From an uncultured Clostridia bacterium (lineage in GTDB: Bacteria > Bacillota > Clostridia > Christensenellales > UBA1242): a DNA stretch of 64,000 nt. This document shows positions 15,876 through 25,683 of this stretch, piece by piece. The stretch spans positions 173,189-237,188 of the forward strand of contig CAKVMI010000002.1 in NCBI GenBank assembly GCA_934772525.1, in the 5' to 3' direction. Under the pieces are notes generated by a model. The model saw only the letters and a program-made list of their open reading frames with translations. It made no database searches and was not told the DNA's origin. A program made the translations under genes and the position numbers. Position 1 is the first letter of the stretch. Each line of letters begins with the position of its first letter.

Positions 15876-17045
15876 TTACTTTTCCTCCTTTTTAACCTTA
15901 ACTGGTGATAATTGACGAAGATTATTTACAATTTTTGAGAGTTCTTTTATTGTATAATCAATTTCTTCGAAAGTTGTCAAATAACTAAATGAAAATCTTA
16001 CCGTGCTCTTTACTCTTTTTGGGTCAAGAGCCTTAATAACATGCGAACCACCAGCAACACCAGAAGAACATGCAGCACCTGTACTAACAGCAACACCTGC
16101 AAGATCTAAAAGCATTAAAATAGCTTCGCCGTCTACATTTTTAAAATCTACACTAACAATATTGTTAACTTGATTAATTAAACTACCATTTACTTGTACA
16201 TTAGGAATTTTTTCCGCAAGTTGATTTACAAAATACTTTTTAATTTTTGCCAAACTCTTATCATGGTTTGCAAAATTAGAAGACAATAATTCACAAGCCT
16301 TTGCAAAACCAACAATACTTGGTACATTACTTGTACCAGCACGCATATTACGCTCTTGTTCGCCACCAAAAATTAATCTATCTATTTTGGTGCCGTTCTT
16401 AATATACAATGCACCCATTCCCTTTGGTCCATAAATTTTATGAGCTGATATACTAAGTGCGTCAATACCCATATCTTTAACATCAATTTTAATAGAACTT
16501 AGTGCTTGAACTGCATCGGTATGGAATAAAATACCATAACTTTCAGCAAGTTTTGCTATTGCCTTAATTGGTTGAATAGTTCCAAGTTCGTTATTTACCG
16601 TCATAACAGATATTAAAATAGTATCCTTAGTAATTAATTTTACTAAGTGTTTGTAATTAATTAATCCATCTTTACCAATTTGAATATAAGAAACTTTAAA
16701 GCCTTCTTTTTCTAGTTCCTTACAAGCTTCCAAAATTGATGGGTGTTCAAACGCTGAAACTATAATATGATTACCCTTATCTCTATTTGCTCTTGCAAGA
16801 CCAAAAATTGCCCAGTTGTTAGACTCGGTTCCGCCAGATGTAAAGTAAATTTCATTTGGTTGACAATTGATAGTTTTTGCAACTGTCATTCTCGCTTTTT
16901 CTAGTACTTCACTTGCTTCTCTACCAAATGCATGCAAACTATTACTATTGCCTGATACATTTTGGAAGCAATCAAGCATTTCTTTGTAAACATCAACATT
17001 TATAGGTGTTGTTGCTGCATAATCTAAATAAATTCTCTTATCCAT
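15876..17045 (-). CDS. iscS: cysteine desulfurase (IscS/NifS family)
   Basis: A PLP enzyme that takes sulfur from cysteine for Fe-S clusters and tRNA thiolation. The 389 residues show the N-terminal IYLDYAATTPI, TSGGTESNN, HTDAVQ, the PLP lysine in SISAHKIYGPKG and the catalytic cysteine in STGAACSSG, in the extended loop typical of group I enzymes. It is the first gene of a two-gene operon with the IscU-like gene, one base apart, and has a near-consensus promoter. Confidence 0.96.
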   Translation of the reverse strand: MDKRIYLDYAATTPINVDVYKEMLDCFQNVSGNSNSLHAFGREASEVLEKARMTVAKTINCQPNEIYFTSGGTESNNWAIFGLARANRDKGNHIIVSAFEHPSILEACKELEKEGFKVSYIQIGKDGLINYKHLVKLITKDTILISVMTVNNELGTIQPIKAIAKLAESYGILFHTDAVQALSSIKIDVKDMGIDALSISAHKIYGPKGMGALYIKNGTKIDRLIFGGEQERNMRAGTSNVPSIVGFAKACELLSSNFANHDKSLAKIKKYFVNQLAEKIPNVQVNGSLINQVNNIVSVDFKNVDGEAILMLLDLAGVAVSTGAACSSGVAGGSHVIKALDPKRVKSTVRFSFSYLTTFEEIDYTIKELSKIVNNLRQLSPVKVKKEEK

Positions 17046-17074
17046 TAAAAACGTCCCCCACTAATATTGTGATT

Positions 17075-17103
17075 ATTTTACCACAAAATGTGATTATTGT
17101 CAA
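17075..17103 (-). promoter_or_regulatory. strong SigA promoter of iscS with 9-bp direct repeats
   Basis: Minus-strand TTGACA and TAAAAT with 17-base spacing and an extended -10. A 9-base direct repeat (GTGATTATT on the plus strand) occurs at 17069-17077 and 17090-17098, 21 bases apart, overlapping both promoter boxes. This spacing would place two regulator molecules on one face of the helix. Confidence 0.75.
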
Positions 17104-17159
17104 TAGGGACAAACCCCCTTATTTGTAGAAAAAATACATTTTTTGGTTATTACACAACA

Positions 17160-17202
17160 AAATAATAGGTGAACCTAATTTACCTAATGTTACCTATTAT
17201 TT
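17160..17202. terminator. hairpin after the thioredoxin gene
   Basis: An 11-bp perfect stem (AAATAATAGGT with ACCTATTATTT) with a 21-base loop, 10 bases after the thioredoxin stop. The T run is weak, so termination efficiency is uncertain. Confidence 0.6.
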
Positions 17203-17212
17203 CTATGAAGAA

Positions 17213-17527
17213 TTATTGTTCGTTAACCTCTTTTAACATTTCTTCTAGTTGTTCAAATTTTTTATAACCATGTGTCGCTTTTACTAATATACCATTTTTA
17301 AAGAATAGTAAGCCCGGTAAGAAAGTAACATTGTATTCTACAGCAACAGATTCAAATTCGTTTGTATCTACATATATAAATTTGATATCATTATGTGCTT
17401 TTTCAAACAAATTCATCTCATCTTTCATCTTTAAACAATACTTACACCAGCCCGCACCAAACTCTACAACCGTTATACCTTCACTTGCAACTTTTGCACC
17501 TAAAGCTTCGCAATCTAGTCTTTCCAT
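17213..17527 (-). CDS. thioredoxin-like protein with WCKYC active site
   Basis: A 104-residue single-domain thioredoxin fold protein without signal peptide. The active site is GAGWCKYC (about residues 24-31) instead of the standard WCGPC, and the cis-proline loop is VTFLPGLLFF. The changed dipeptide (KY) should alter the redox potential, so it may be a specialised reductase rather than the main thioredoxin. It is the last gene after hslU, 12 bases apart. Confidence 0.9.
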   Translation of the reverse strand: MERLDCEALGAKVASEGITVVEFGAGWCKYCLKMKDEMNLFEKAHNDIKFIYVDTNEFESVAVEYNVTFLPGLLFFKNGILVKATHGYKKFEQLEEMLKEVNEQ

Positions 17528-17539
17528 AAAAACTCCTTT

Positions 17540-18850
17540 TTATAAGACATACTTTTTAAGATTAAATGACTTTAATGTATGACTTAAATTCTTTTCTATA
17601 TATTCTTCATCAATTTTAACATCTATAACTGGATGATTGCCATCTGCGTTGTATGAGATATCTTCCAATAACTTTTCTAGAACATTATGCAATCTTCTAG
17701 CCCCAATATTTTCACTGGTTTCATTCTCTAATTCTGCAATTCTTGATATTTCATCTATTGCCTTATCGGTAAATTCTAGATTGATATTATCTACTGCTAA
17801 AAGTGCTTTATATTGCTTAATTAAAGAATTTTCAGTATTTTTCAAAATATCTGCAAAATCTTCTTTCTTTAAACTATTTAATTCTACAAGAACTGGAAAT
17901 CTACCTTGAAGTTCTGGAATCAAATCCTCAACTCTTGAAATATGGAATGCACCCGCTGCAATAAATAAAATGTAATCGGTTTTTACTGGACCATATTTAG
18001 TTGAAACTGTACAACCTTCTACAATTGGTAAAATATCTCGTTGTACACCCTCACGTGAAACATCCGGACCCGACGAATTACCGCCTTTACCCGTAATTTT
18101 ATCTATTTCATCGATAAAGATTATGCCACTTTGTTCGGCTCTTTTAACCGCTTCCGATTGCACTGCATCCATATCAATAAGTTTTTCACTTTCTTCTTGA
18201 ATAATAATTTCTTTAGCTTCGGCAACCGTTTTCTTTGTTTTTTTCTTTCTAGCACCACCCATAATGCCATCTAGCATTTCGGTAATGTTTACATCCATAC
18301 CCATGTTAGACATAATATTGATTTGCTTTGGCATTTCCGCCATATCTATCTCTACTATGTCTGACATATATTTACCTTCTTTAAGTCCTTCTGCAATTTG
18401 TTCGGTTGTTAAACTAACGCCATTTTCATCTATTTTGTGTTGTTCTGAAAGTTGTTTCGAAAGTTTTTCTATTGCAATTGCTTCACTTTTTTCTCTAACT
18501 TCGGTAAATCTTTCTTTCTTTACCAAATGCAGGCTTGCTTCTACAAGGTCACGAACCATGCTTTCTACATCTCTACCAACATAACCTACTTCGGTAAACT
18601 TTGTTGCTTCTACCTTTACAAATGGAGCGTTAACTAGTTTACTCAATCTTCTTGCAATTTCGGTTTTACCAACACCAGTCGGTCCCTTCATAATTATGTT
18701 TTTTGGCGTAACTTCATCCTTTAATTCGCCAACCAACTTACTTCTTCTATATCTATTGCGTAATGCTATTGCAACGGCTTTTTTTGCTTCAGTTTGACCT
18801 ACTATATACTTATCTAATTCACTTACAATATCCTTTGGTGATAATTCCAT
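17540..18850 (-). CDS. hslU: HslU, ATPase subunit of the HslUV protease
   Basis: HslU is the AAA+ unfoldase that feeds substrates to HslV. The 436 residues include the N-terminal helix KYIVGQTEAKKAVAIALRNR, Walker A GPTGVGKTEIARR (about 55-67), the inserted I domain (about 110-235), Walker B IIFIDEIDKI (about 245-254), sensor and arginine-finger regions, and the C-terminal tail that docks into HslV. It starts 2 bases after hslV ends. Confidence 0.97.
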   Translation of the reverse strand: MELSPKDIVSELDKYIVGQTEAKKAVAIALRNRYRRSKLVGELKDEVTPKNIIMKGPTGVGKTEIARRLSKLVNAPFVKVEATKFTEVGYVGRDVESMVRDLVEASLHLVKKERFTEVREKSEAIAIEKLSKQLSEQHKIDENGVSLTTEQIAEGLKEGKYMSDIVEIDMAEMPKQINIMSNMGMDVNITEMLDGIMGGARKKKTKKTVAEAKEIIIQEESEKLIDMDAVQSEAVKRAEQSGIIFIDEIDKITGKGGNSSGPDVSREGVQRDILPIVEGCTVSTKYGPVKTDYILFIAAGAFHISRVEDLIPELQGRFPVLVELNSLKKEDFADILKNTENSLIKQYKALLAVDNINLEFTDKAIDEISRIAELENETSENIGARRLHNVLEKLLEDISYNADGNHPVIDVKIDEEYIEKNLSHTLKSFNLKKYVL

Positions 18851-18852
18851 AA

Positions 18853-19389
18853 CTAGACCTCCTCAACTGTTATATGATGATTTGTAAATACACACATACT
18901 TCCAGCAATCTCTATAGCTTTAACTGCAATTTCTTTACTAGAAAGTGTTGTATTCTGTAATAGTGCCAATGCAGCTGCCTTTGCATAAGGTCCACCTGAA
19001 CCTATTTCTATTACATCATTTTCGGGTTCAATTACATCGCCAACACCGGTAAGTAAAAACATATTATCTTTATCAGCAACAATCATTTGCGCTTCTAATT
19101 TACGTAGTGCTTCATTTCCACGCCACATTTGAGCAAGTTCTACACTTGCACGCATTAAGTTACCACTATATTTTTTAAGCATTTTTTCAAATTTTTCGGT
19201 AAGCGTAAAAGCATCTGCAGTCGCACCGGCAAAGCCAACGACTACTTTATCTTCATAAATTCTTCTTACCTTAACTGCATTAGATTTTAAAATATATCTT
19301 TCACCAGCCGTTACTTGACCATCACCAGCCAAAACAATCTTGCCATCTCTTTTTACGGCTATTATGGTTGTTCCTCTAATTTCCATCAT
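18853..19389 (-). CDS. hslV: HslV, peptidase subunit of the HslUV protease
   Basis: HslV is the proteasome-like threonine peptidase of HslUV. The 178 residues contain GTTIIAVKRDGKIVLAGDGQ, with the catalytic Thr expected at the first TT after removal of a short propeptide (MMEIRG), then KVRRIYEDKVVVGFAG and the IGSGGPYAKAAALAL motif. The start overlaps the trmFO stop by 14 bases; the second Met codon at 19386 is equally possible. Confidence 0.96.
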   Translation of the reverse strand: MMEIRGTTIIAVKRDGKIVLAGDGQVTAGERYILKSNAVKVRRIYEDKVVVGFAGATADAFTLTEKFEKMLKKYSGNLMRASVELAQMWRGNEALRKLEAQMIVADKDNMFLLTGVGDVIEPENDVIEIGSGGPYAKAAALALLQNTTLSSKEIAVKAIEIAGSMCVFTNHHITVEEV

Positions 19390-20701
19390 TTATTATCTCC
19401 TTTAATTTTTCTATCTCGGTTTTTGACCTTTCAAATATCGCTCGTCTTTTTGCTTCCTTATCTTTTATTCTTTCACCAGTTGTTGCTATTATTCCGTAAT
19501 TAGAATTCATTGGTTGAAAAGAATTTACGTTGCATGGATTTGAAATATAACTTGCAATAGCACCTATCATAGTTTTGTTATTGAGTTCTAGTAGTTTGCC
19601 TTTTAGTTTTAAATATATCGCTATTGCAACTATTAATCCACTTGCCGTACTTTCTACATAACCTTCAACTCCACTAAGTTGACCTGCTATATATACATTA
19701 GGAAACTTTTTTAGACTATAGTCCAATTCTAAATTTTTTGGTGCATTTATAAAAGAATTTCTATGCATAACACCATATTTTACAAACTCAGCATTTTTAA
19801 GTGCAGGGATCAATGAAAATACTCGCTTTTGTTCACCAAACTTTAGGTTTGTTTGAAAACCTACTAAATTATAAGTTTCTTCTTCGGTATTTTCCTTTCT
19901 TAACTGCAAAACAGCATAGGGTTTTACGCCAAGTGGGTTAATATTAAATCCAACTGGTTTAAGGGGACCAAACCTTAATGCGTCATCGCCACGCTTTGCC
20001 ATAACTTCAACGGGCATACACCCTTCAAAAATATCACCCTTTTCAAAGTCATGTAAGGTAACAATCTCGGCATTTTTTAATTCCTTTACAAAGGTTTCAT
20101 ATTCACTTTTATCCATTACAGCATTTAGATAATCACCCTTACCAATCTCACCATACCTATCTTGTTTAAAGCATTTAGTGTAGTCTAAACTTTCTGCTGT
20201 TACAATAGGTGCAGATGCATCGAAAAAGTGTAATTGCTCTTCGCCTAAAAGGTTCTGCAATCCTTTTAGTAATGGCGCACTGGTTAGCGGTCCAGTTGCA
20301 ACAACCCAAATTGTATCTTTTTGAGATAAGTCAATATCTTGAACTTCTTTATTTATAATAGTTATATTTTCATTTGACTTCAATAGTTTTGTGACTTCTA
20401 AACTGAACTTTTCTCTATCCACAGCAAGTGCGTTGCCAGCTGGCACTCTATTTTGTCTTGCGACTTTTAAAATCATTGAGCCTAATTCATCCATCTCATA
20501 TTTTAATAAGCCCGACGATGTTAAAATGTCTTCATTTTTTAATGAGTTAGAACAAACAATCTCTGCAAAATTAGGATTTTTATGAGCGGGCGAAAATTTT
20601 TCAGGTTTCATTTCAAACAAATTGACCTTTATTCCATGTGTTGCCAAAAAATATGCACACTCACTTCCCGCAAGACCACCACCCACAATATTAATTGTCA
20701 T
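19376..20701 (-). CDS. trmFO: TrmFO, folate-dependent tRNA U54 methyltransferase
   Basis: TrmFO makes m5U54 in the T loop of tRNA using methylenetetrahydrofolate and FAD. The 441 residues begin with the FAD-binding IVGGGLAGSECAYFLA, followed by FEMKPEKFSPAH, CSNSLK, GNALAVDRE and, near the C-terminus, PNVYIAGQLSGVEGYVESTA. It overlaps topA by 11 bases and hslV by 14 bases, within the comM-dprA-topA-trmFO-hslVU operon typical of Firmicutes. Confidence 0.97.
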   Translation of the reverse strand: MTINIVGGGLAGSECAYFLATHGIKVNLFEMKPEKFSPAHKNPNFAEIVCSNSLKNEDILTSSGLLKYEMDELGSMILKVARQNRVPAGNALAVDREKFSLEVTKLLKSNENITIINKEVQDIDLSQKDTIWVVATGPLTSAPLLKGLQNLLGEEQLHFFDASAPIVTAESLDYTKCFKQDRYGEIGKGDYLNAVMDKSEYETFVKELKNAEIVTLHDFEKGDIFEGCMPVEVMAKRGDDALRFGPLKPVGFNINPLGVKPYAVLQLRKENTEEETYNLVGFQTNLKFGEQKRVFSLIPALKNAEFVKYGVMHRNSFINAPKNLELDYSLKKFPNVYIAGQLSGVEGYVESTASGLIVAIAIYLKLKGKLLELNNKTMIGAIASYISNPCNVNSFQPMNSNYGIIATTGERIKDKEAKRRAIFERSKTEIEKLKEIINDGN

Positions 20702-22811
20702 TTATTTCACTATCCTTATTCTCATTTTCAGTAATGTTTTCTTGAAAATCGCAATTTGTACATTTAATTTGTTTATAACCATTAAGTTGTTTTTCAACCA
20801 TCATAGAGTTGCATTTAGGACATTTATCTTTGTATGGCAAATCCCAACTTGCAAAATCACATTTTGGATAATTTTTACAGCCAAAGAAGATTTTACCTTT
20901 ATGAGATTTCTTTCTTAATAAATCTCCACCACACTTTGGACACTTTCCTACGACATTATTTGTTTGAATGTTTTTAGTGTTTTTGCAATCTGGATAATTA
21001 GGGCACGCCAAAAATCTTCCAAACTTTCCATTTTTATAAATCATTGTAGCACCGCACTTATCGCAAATAACATCACTCTTTTCTGCTTCCATTTCAACTT
21101 TATCTTTATCTTTATACGCACGCATTAATTCATCAAAGAAGTTTTTGTAGAAATCTCTTATTACATCTTGCCAAACTTGACCGCCTTCTTCTATTGTATC
21201 AAGTCTATTTTCCATATCGGCAGTAAAGCCTACATCCATAATATCACTAAAATATTTTAACAATAAATCTACTACCGTTCTTCCAAGTTCTGTAGAAATT
21301 ATATATTTGCCATCCTTTTGTAGATACAATCTAGAAAGCAAGGTGTTTACGGTTGGAGAGTATGTCGCTGGTCTTCCTATTCCTTTTTCTTCCATTGCCT
21401 TAACTAAACTAGATTCTGTGTATCTAGTAGGTGGTTTTGTAAACTTTTGCTCAGGTTTTAATTCTTTGTTGTCTAATTTTTCTCCAACTGCTACGCTTGG
21501 TAACTTGTTCTCTTGTTCTTCTGAATTATCATCGGTTGCTGGTGTGTTGTTATAAAGTACTGTAAAACCATCAAACAACATTGTTTTTCCAACTGCTTTA
21601 AATACCCTATTTGTACCTACCGCTTCAATATCTATATTTACACTATCATATCTTGCTTCAGCCATTTGACTTGCCAAAAATCTATCATAAATTAGTTTAT
21701 ATAGTTTATATAATGCTGGGTCAATGACATTTTTTAAATCTTCTGGGCGTCTTTCTAGTGTAATTGGTCTAATTGCTTCGTGGGCGTCTTGAATGTTCTT
21801 TTTTCCTTTATAAATATTTGGAGTTTTAGGACAATATTCCGCACCATACTTATTTTTAATAAATTCAAGTGCTTTACTCTGCGCTTCTTCACTAACTCTC
21901 ACCGAGTCTGTTCTGATATATGTAATTAACGCAACTTTACCTTCACCCGGAATCGTTACACCTTCGTAAAGAGTTTGTGCTAATGCTGAAGTTTGTTTTA
22001 GTGCAAAACCCAATTTATTTTGAGCATCTTGTTGCATAGATGAAGTAGTAAATGGAGCAGATGGGTGTGATTTACTTTCGGCTTTTTTAACATTAGAAAC
22101 TACAAATTCTTTGCCCTTTAGCTCATCAATTACCGCATCCATTTCTTCTTTATTTTTAATTCGTTCATTTTTCTTTAACGATAAACTAGCCTTTATTAAA
22201 TCTGTTTCATTAAGTTTAGTAAAAATACCAGTTAGCGTCCAATACTCTTCTGGTTTAAAGTTTTCTATTTCTCTGTCTTTATCTACAACAAGTCTTAATG
22301 TTACCGATTGTACACGACCAGCACTTAAATTTTGACCACCCTGAATTTTGTTAGAAACTAGTGGTGACAATTTATATCCCACAAGTCTATCTAAAACTCT
22401 TCGTGCTTGTTGCGCATCAACTAAGTTTTCGTTTATAACTCTTGGAACTGTCAACGCATGCGTAATAGCAGATTTAGAAATCTCGTTAAATTCAATTCTT
22501 GCTTTTTCACTTTTTTTAATTCCCAAGCAATGTGCCAAATGCCACGCAATAGCTTCACCCTCTCTATCTGGGTCAGTTGCAATTAGTACGCATTCGCTCT
22601 TTTTTGCTTCGGCTTTTAGTTGTTCTATAAGTTTTGCCTTATCTGGCATAATTTGATAATCTGGTTTAAAGTTATGTTCAACATCAACGCCAAGAGTCCT
22701 TACTGGCAAATCTCTAACGTGACCCTTAGTTGCAATAACTTTGTATCCGCTTCCAAGATATTTAGAAACAGTTTCTTGTTTACCCGAACTTTCTATTAAA
22801 ACTAATTTCAT
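20691..22811 (-). CDS. topA: DNA topoisomerase I
   Basis: Type IA topoisomerase that relaxes negative supercoils. The 706 residues have a Toprim domain (IESSGKQETVSKYLG where most have VESPAKAKTI; then ATDPDREGEAIAWHLA), the catalytic tyrosine in ALITYIRTDS (about residues 295-304), and three C-terminal four-cysteine zinc ribbons starting at CDKCGATM, CPKCGGDL and CPKCNSMM. It follows dprA after 3 bases. Confidence 0.97.
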   Translation of the reverse strand: MKLVLIESSGKQETVSKYLGSGYKVIATKGHVRDLPVRTLGVDVEHNFKPDYQIMPDKAKLIEQLKAEAKKSECVLIATDPDREGEAIAWHLAHCLGIKKSEKARIEFNEISKSAITHALTVPRVINENLVDAQQARRVLDRLVGYKLSPLVSNKIQGGQNLSAGRVQSVTLRLVVDKDREIENFKPEEYWTLTGIFTKLNETDLIKASLSLKKNERIKNKEEMDAVIDELKGKEFVVSNVKKAESKSHPSAPFTTSSMQQDAQNKLGFALKQTSALAQTLYEGVTIPGEGKVALITYIRTDSVRVSEEAQSKALEFIKNKYGAEYCPKTPNIYKGKKNIQDAHEAIRPITLERRPEDLKNVIDPALYKLYKLIYDRFLASQMAEARYDSVNIDIEAVGTNRVFKAVGKTMLFDGFTVLYNNTPATDDNSEEQENKLPSVAVGEKLDNKELKPEQKFTKPPTRYTESSLVKAMEEKGIGRPATYSPTVNTLLSRLYLQKDGKYIISTELGRTVVDLLLKYFSDIMDVGFTADMENRLDTIEEGGQVWQDVIRDFYKNFFDELMRAYKDKDKVEMEAEKSDVICDKCGATMIYKNGKFGRFLACPNYPDCKNTKNIQTNNVVGKCPKCGGDLLRKKSHKGKIFFGCKNYPKCDFASWDLPYKDKCPKCNSMMVEKQLNGYKQIKCTNCDFQENITENENKDSEINDN

Positions 22812-22814
22812 TTT

Positions 22815-23912
22815 TTATACTCCGTAATAATTTCCCGATTGGCTCTTTATTATACCAACCATCTCCATATCCGTCAATAGAACATTTAAGTCCCTTGGCG
22901 ACATATTTAGTTTTTGTGCGAGGTCATCAAAATGCATATCTTCGACCTTCAACAAATCATACACTAACTTTTGAGCCATTGTCAACTGTACGGCAATGTT
23001 TTCAGAATCTGCGTTGTCCAATTTAGGAGAAACACCCAAACTATCTAAAATATTTTTTGGTTCAATTACCATACAATGTGGAATTTCATAAATTAAGCGG
23101 TTGCTTCCCTTGCTTTGAAAACTTGTTAAATTGCCCGGAACGACGAATAAGTCTTTACCTTGATTTAGTGCATGCTCAGCAGTAATAAGCGAACCACTCT
23201 TTTCTCCCGCTTCAATTATAAGTACACCATCACTAATTCCGCTAATTAATCTATTTCTTTCAGGGAAAGTATATTGTGTAGGATTATCTGTAGGCTTGTA
23301 TTCACTAATAATTAATCCACCCGTTTTAACAATCTCATCAGCTAAGTTTTGGTTTGTTGATGGATAAATTTTAGCTAAGCCCCCGCCTAATACCGCTATA
23401 GTTTTACCCTTTGCTTTTAAAGTTTCATTTGCAACAACTGAGTCTATTCCATACGCCAAACCACTAACCGTAACAACACCTTCTCTTGCAACTTCAAAAA
23501 CAAACTTTTCGGCAATATCTCTTCCATAACTAGATGGTTTTCTTGTACCAACCACTCCTAAAATATGCTCACTTTCAGTCAAACTTATGTCACCTTTATA
23601 ATAAATTACAAATGGGGCATCTGGTATATTTCTTAACTTTTTAGGAAAATTTTCATCATAAATAGTAACTGCTTTTACATCATACTTTTCAAGTTCTATC
23701 TGTACATCCCTAATTCTATCTTCTGTTAAACACAGTTTTAAATTATTAAAGACGCCTTCGCTTAATACATTTACGACCAATTCTCTTTTTGTGTCTAAAT
23801 CGGTTAAGATGTTTTTCAAACCACCAAAAATATTAATTAATTTAGAAATTTTTGATTTTGTAAATCCAAGCGAATTTAAACACAATAAAACTTCACTACT
23901 AGTACTTTGCAT
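22815..23912 (-). CDS. dprA: DNA processing protein DprA
   Basis: DprA loads RecA on incoming single-stranded DNA during transformation. The 365 residues contain an N-terminal helix-hairpin-helix-like part, the Rossmann-like DNA_processg_A domain (about 85-290) with GVVGTRKPSSYG, SGLAYGID, LGGGLAKIYP, SEYKP and FPERNRLISG, and a C-terminal winged-helix segment (about 300-365). comM follows the same promoter upstream, giving a competence-related pair at the head of the topA operon. Confidence 0.95.
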   Translation of the reverse strand: MQSTSSEVLLCLNSLGFTKSKISKLINIFGGLKNILTDLDTKRELVVNVLSEGVFNNLKLCLTEDRIRDVQIELEKYDVKAVTIYDENFPKKLRNIPDAPFVIYYKGDISLTESEHILGVVGTRKPSSYGRDIAEKFVFEVAREGVVTVSGLAYGIDSVVANETLKAKGKTIAVLGGGLAKIYPSTNQNLADEIVKTGGLIISEYKPTDNPTQYTFPERNRLISGISDGVLIIEAGEKSGSLITAEHALNQGKDLFVVPGNLTSFQSKGSNRLIYEIPHCMVIEPKNILDSLGVSPKLDNADSENIAVQLTMAQKLVYDLLKVEDMHFDDLAQKLNMSPRDLNVLLTDMEMVGIIKSQSGNYYGV

Positions 23913-23921
23913 CTATCTCTC

Positions 23922-25445
23922 CTACAACTCATATTTATCTATTGTTCTATAACTAATAGCTTCTGAAATATGTTTCATTAAAATATTTGGTGAATCATCA
24001 AGATCGGCTATAGTTCTTGCGACCTTCAAGATTCTTGTATAAGCTCTTGCAGATAACTTATACCTATCAAAAGCGACCTTTAAAATCAATTCAGCGTCCG
24101 AATCTATTTTACAAAATTCTTTAATTTGTGCCGAATTCATCTTTGCGTTTGTGTGAGTTCCAGTTCCTTCAAAACGTTTACGTTGAATTTCTCGTGCTTT
24201 GTTTATTCTCTTTTTAACTTCTTCACTAGACTCTTCTGGACTCTCACTAGTTAAATCATAAAAATCCACACGGTCAACATCAATTTTTAAATCTATTCTA
24301 TCTAATAGTGGACCCGATAATTTTTTGAGATATTTATCTATTTGCGATGGAGAGCATTTACACTCTAAAGTTTTTGAACCATAATTTCCACAAGGGCACG
24401 GATTCATACTGGCAATTAGCATAAAGTTTGCTGGATACTGAACTGTTAAATTTGCTCTACTTACTGTAATGTAACCATCTTCTAGGGGTTGACGAAGTGT
24501 TTCAAGCAAGCTTTTATTAAACTCTGGCATTTCATCTAAAAATAGCACGCCGTTATGCGCAAGACTTATTTCTCCTGGCTTTGCATTTTTGCCACCACCC
24601 GTCAAAGCTACTGGCGTTGCAGAGTGGTGTGGCGACCTATATGGTCTACTGGTAACTACACCAAGTTCTTTATCTAGAACCCCCGCAATACTATGTATTT
24701 TTGTAATTTCTAACGCTTCTTCAAAGGTCAAGTCGGGTAATATTGAAGGTACACACTTAGCAAGCATTGTTTTACCAGAACCAGGAGCACCTACAAGCAT
24801 AATGTTATGTCCACCAGCAACAGCAATTTCAAGTGCTCGCTTTGCCTTATACTGACCCTTTACTCTACTTAAATCTTCTTTATATCTTTTATCTTCCTTT
24901 TCCCAAATTCTTGGAACTACTGGACTTACTGAACTTTCCCCTTTTAAAAATGAAATAACTTCAGCCAAATCATTAAATGTATAAGCTTCTATCCCATTTA
25001 GATAACACGCTTCCGCTTCGTTCTTTTTTGGAATTATAAACTTTGTAAAACCTTGCTCTTTCGCTGAAATTAAAAGTGGCAACATCCCGTTAACTGGTCT
25101 AAGTTTGCCATCTAGTGAAAGTTCTCCCACTATTACATATTTTCTATATTCATCATTATTCATATACCCGCCCGCTTGCAAAATACCAACTGCAATAGCA
25201 AGGTCAAAAAGCGAACCTTCTTTTTTTACATCTGCAGGTGCTAGATTTATTACAATCTTTTTTACAGGCATATAAAAACCAGAGTTACAAATAGCAGACG
25301 AAACTCTTTCTATAGACTCTTTTATTGTTGAATCTGGTAATCCAACCAATGTAAAATTAGGTTTTCCTTTGCTTAAATCTACTTCTACATCAATCTTTAC
25401 TCCAGTTAAACCAATAAGCGTAAAACTATTAACTTTGCTTAACAT
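23922..25445 (-). CDS. comM: ComM/YifB family AAA+ ATPase (Mg-chelatase-like)
   Basis: ComM is a hexameric helicase that aids branch migration in natural transformation. The 507 residues have an N-terminal Lon-like domain (GLPDSTIKESIERV, then INLAPADVKKEGSLFDL), Walker A GAPGSGKTMLAK (about 220-231), Walker B-like GVLFLDEMPEF, FMLIASMNPCPCG with its cysteine cluster, and a C-terminal Mg_chelatase_C segment. It is the first gene of the operon and has its own promoter at 25477-25505. Confidence 0.95.
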   Translation of the reverse strand: MLSKVNSFTLIGLTGVKIDVEVDLSKGKPNFTLVGLPDSTIKESIERVSSAICNSGFYMPVKKIVINLAPADVKKEGSLFDLAIAVGILQAGGYMNNDEYRKYVIVGELSLDGKLRPVNGMLPLLISAKEQGFTKFIIPKKNEAEACYLNGIEAYTFNDLAEVISFLKGESSVSPVVPRIWEKEDKRYKEDLSRVKGQYKAKRALEIAVAGGHNIMLVGAPGSGKTMLAKCVPSILPDLTFEEALEITKIHSIAGVLDKELGVVTSRPYRSPHHSATPVALTGGGKNAKPGEISLAHNGVLFLDEMPEFNKSLLETLRQPLEDGYITVSRANLTVQYPANFMLIASMNPCPCGNYGSKTLECKCSPSQIDKYLKKLSGPLLDRIDLKIDVDRVDFYDLTSESPEESSEEVKKRINKAREIQRKRFEGTGTHTNAKMNSAQIKEFCKIDSDAELILKVAFDRYKLSARAYTRILKVARTIADLDDSPNILMKHISEAISYRTIDKYEL

Positions 25446-25476
25446 TTTTTGCCCCCTTTTATTCCAATCTTATTCC

Positions 25477-25505
25477 ATTATAAAACACAATGAAAAATAA
25501 AACAA
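25477..25505 (-). promoter_or_regulatory. SigA promoter for comM-dprA-topA operon
   Basis: Minus-strand TTGTTT and TATAAT with a 17-base spacer, about 30 bases before the comM start. Confidence 0.6.
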
Positions 25506-25635
25506 CCAATTTTAATAAACAATTTAATTTACAAAGTCATAGTTCGTTGTATTATTATAATGAAAAATATTATATATAAGTGAAATTTATAAGCACTATA
25601 AGTTTTCTTAAAAATTTTTAATTAAAAATTTGGGC

Positions 25636-25668
25636 AAAAAAAATCACTTGACTAATCAAGTGATTTTT
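25636..25668. terminator. bidirectional hairpin terminator after rplS
   Basis: A perfect 13-bp stem (AAAAATCACTTGA with its complement) with a 4-base loop and long T/A runs, 16 bases after the rplS stop. Confidence 0.92.
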
Positions 25669-25683
25669 AATAGGTATTTAAAA

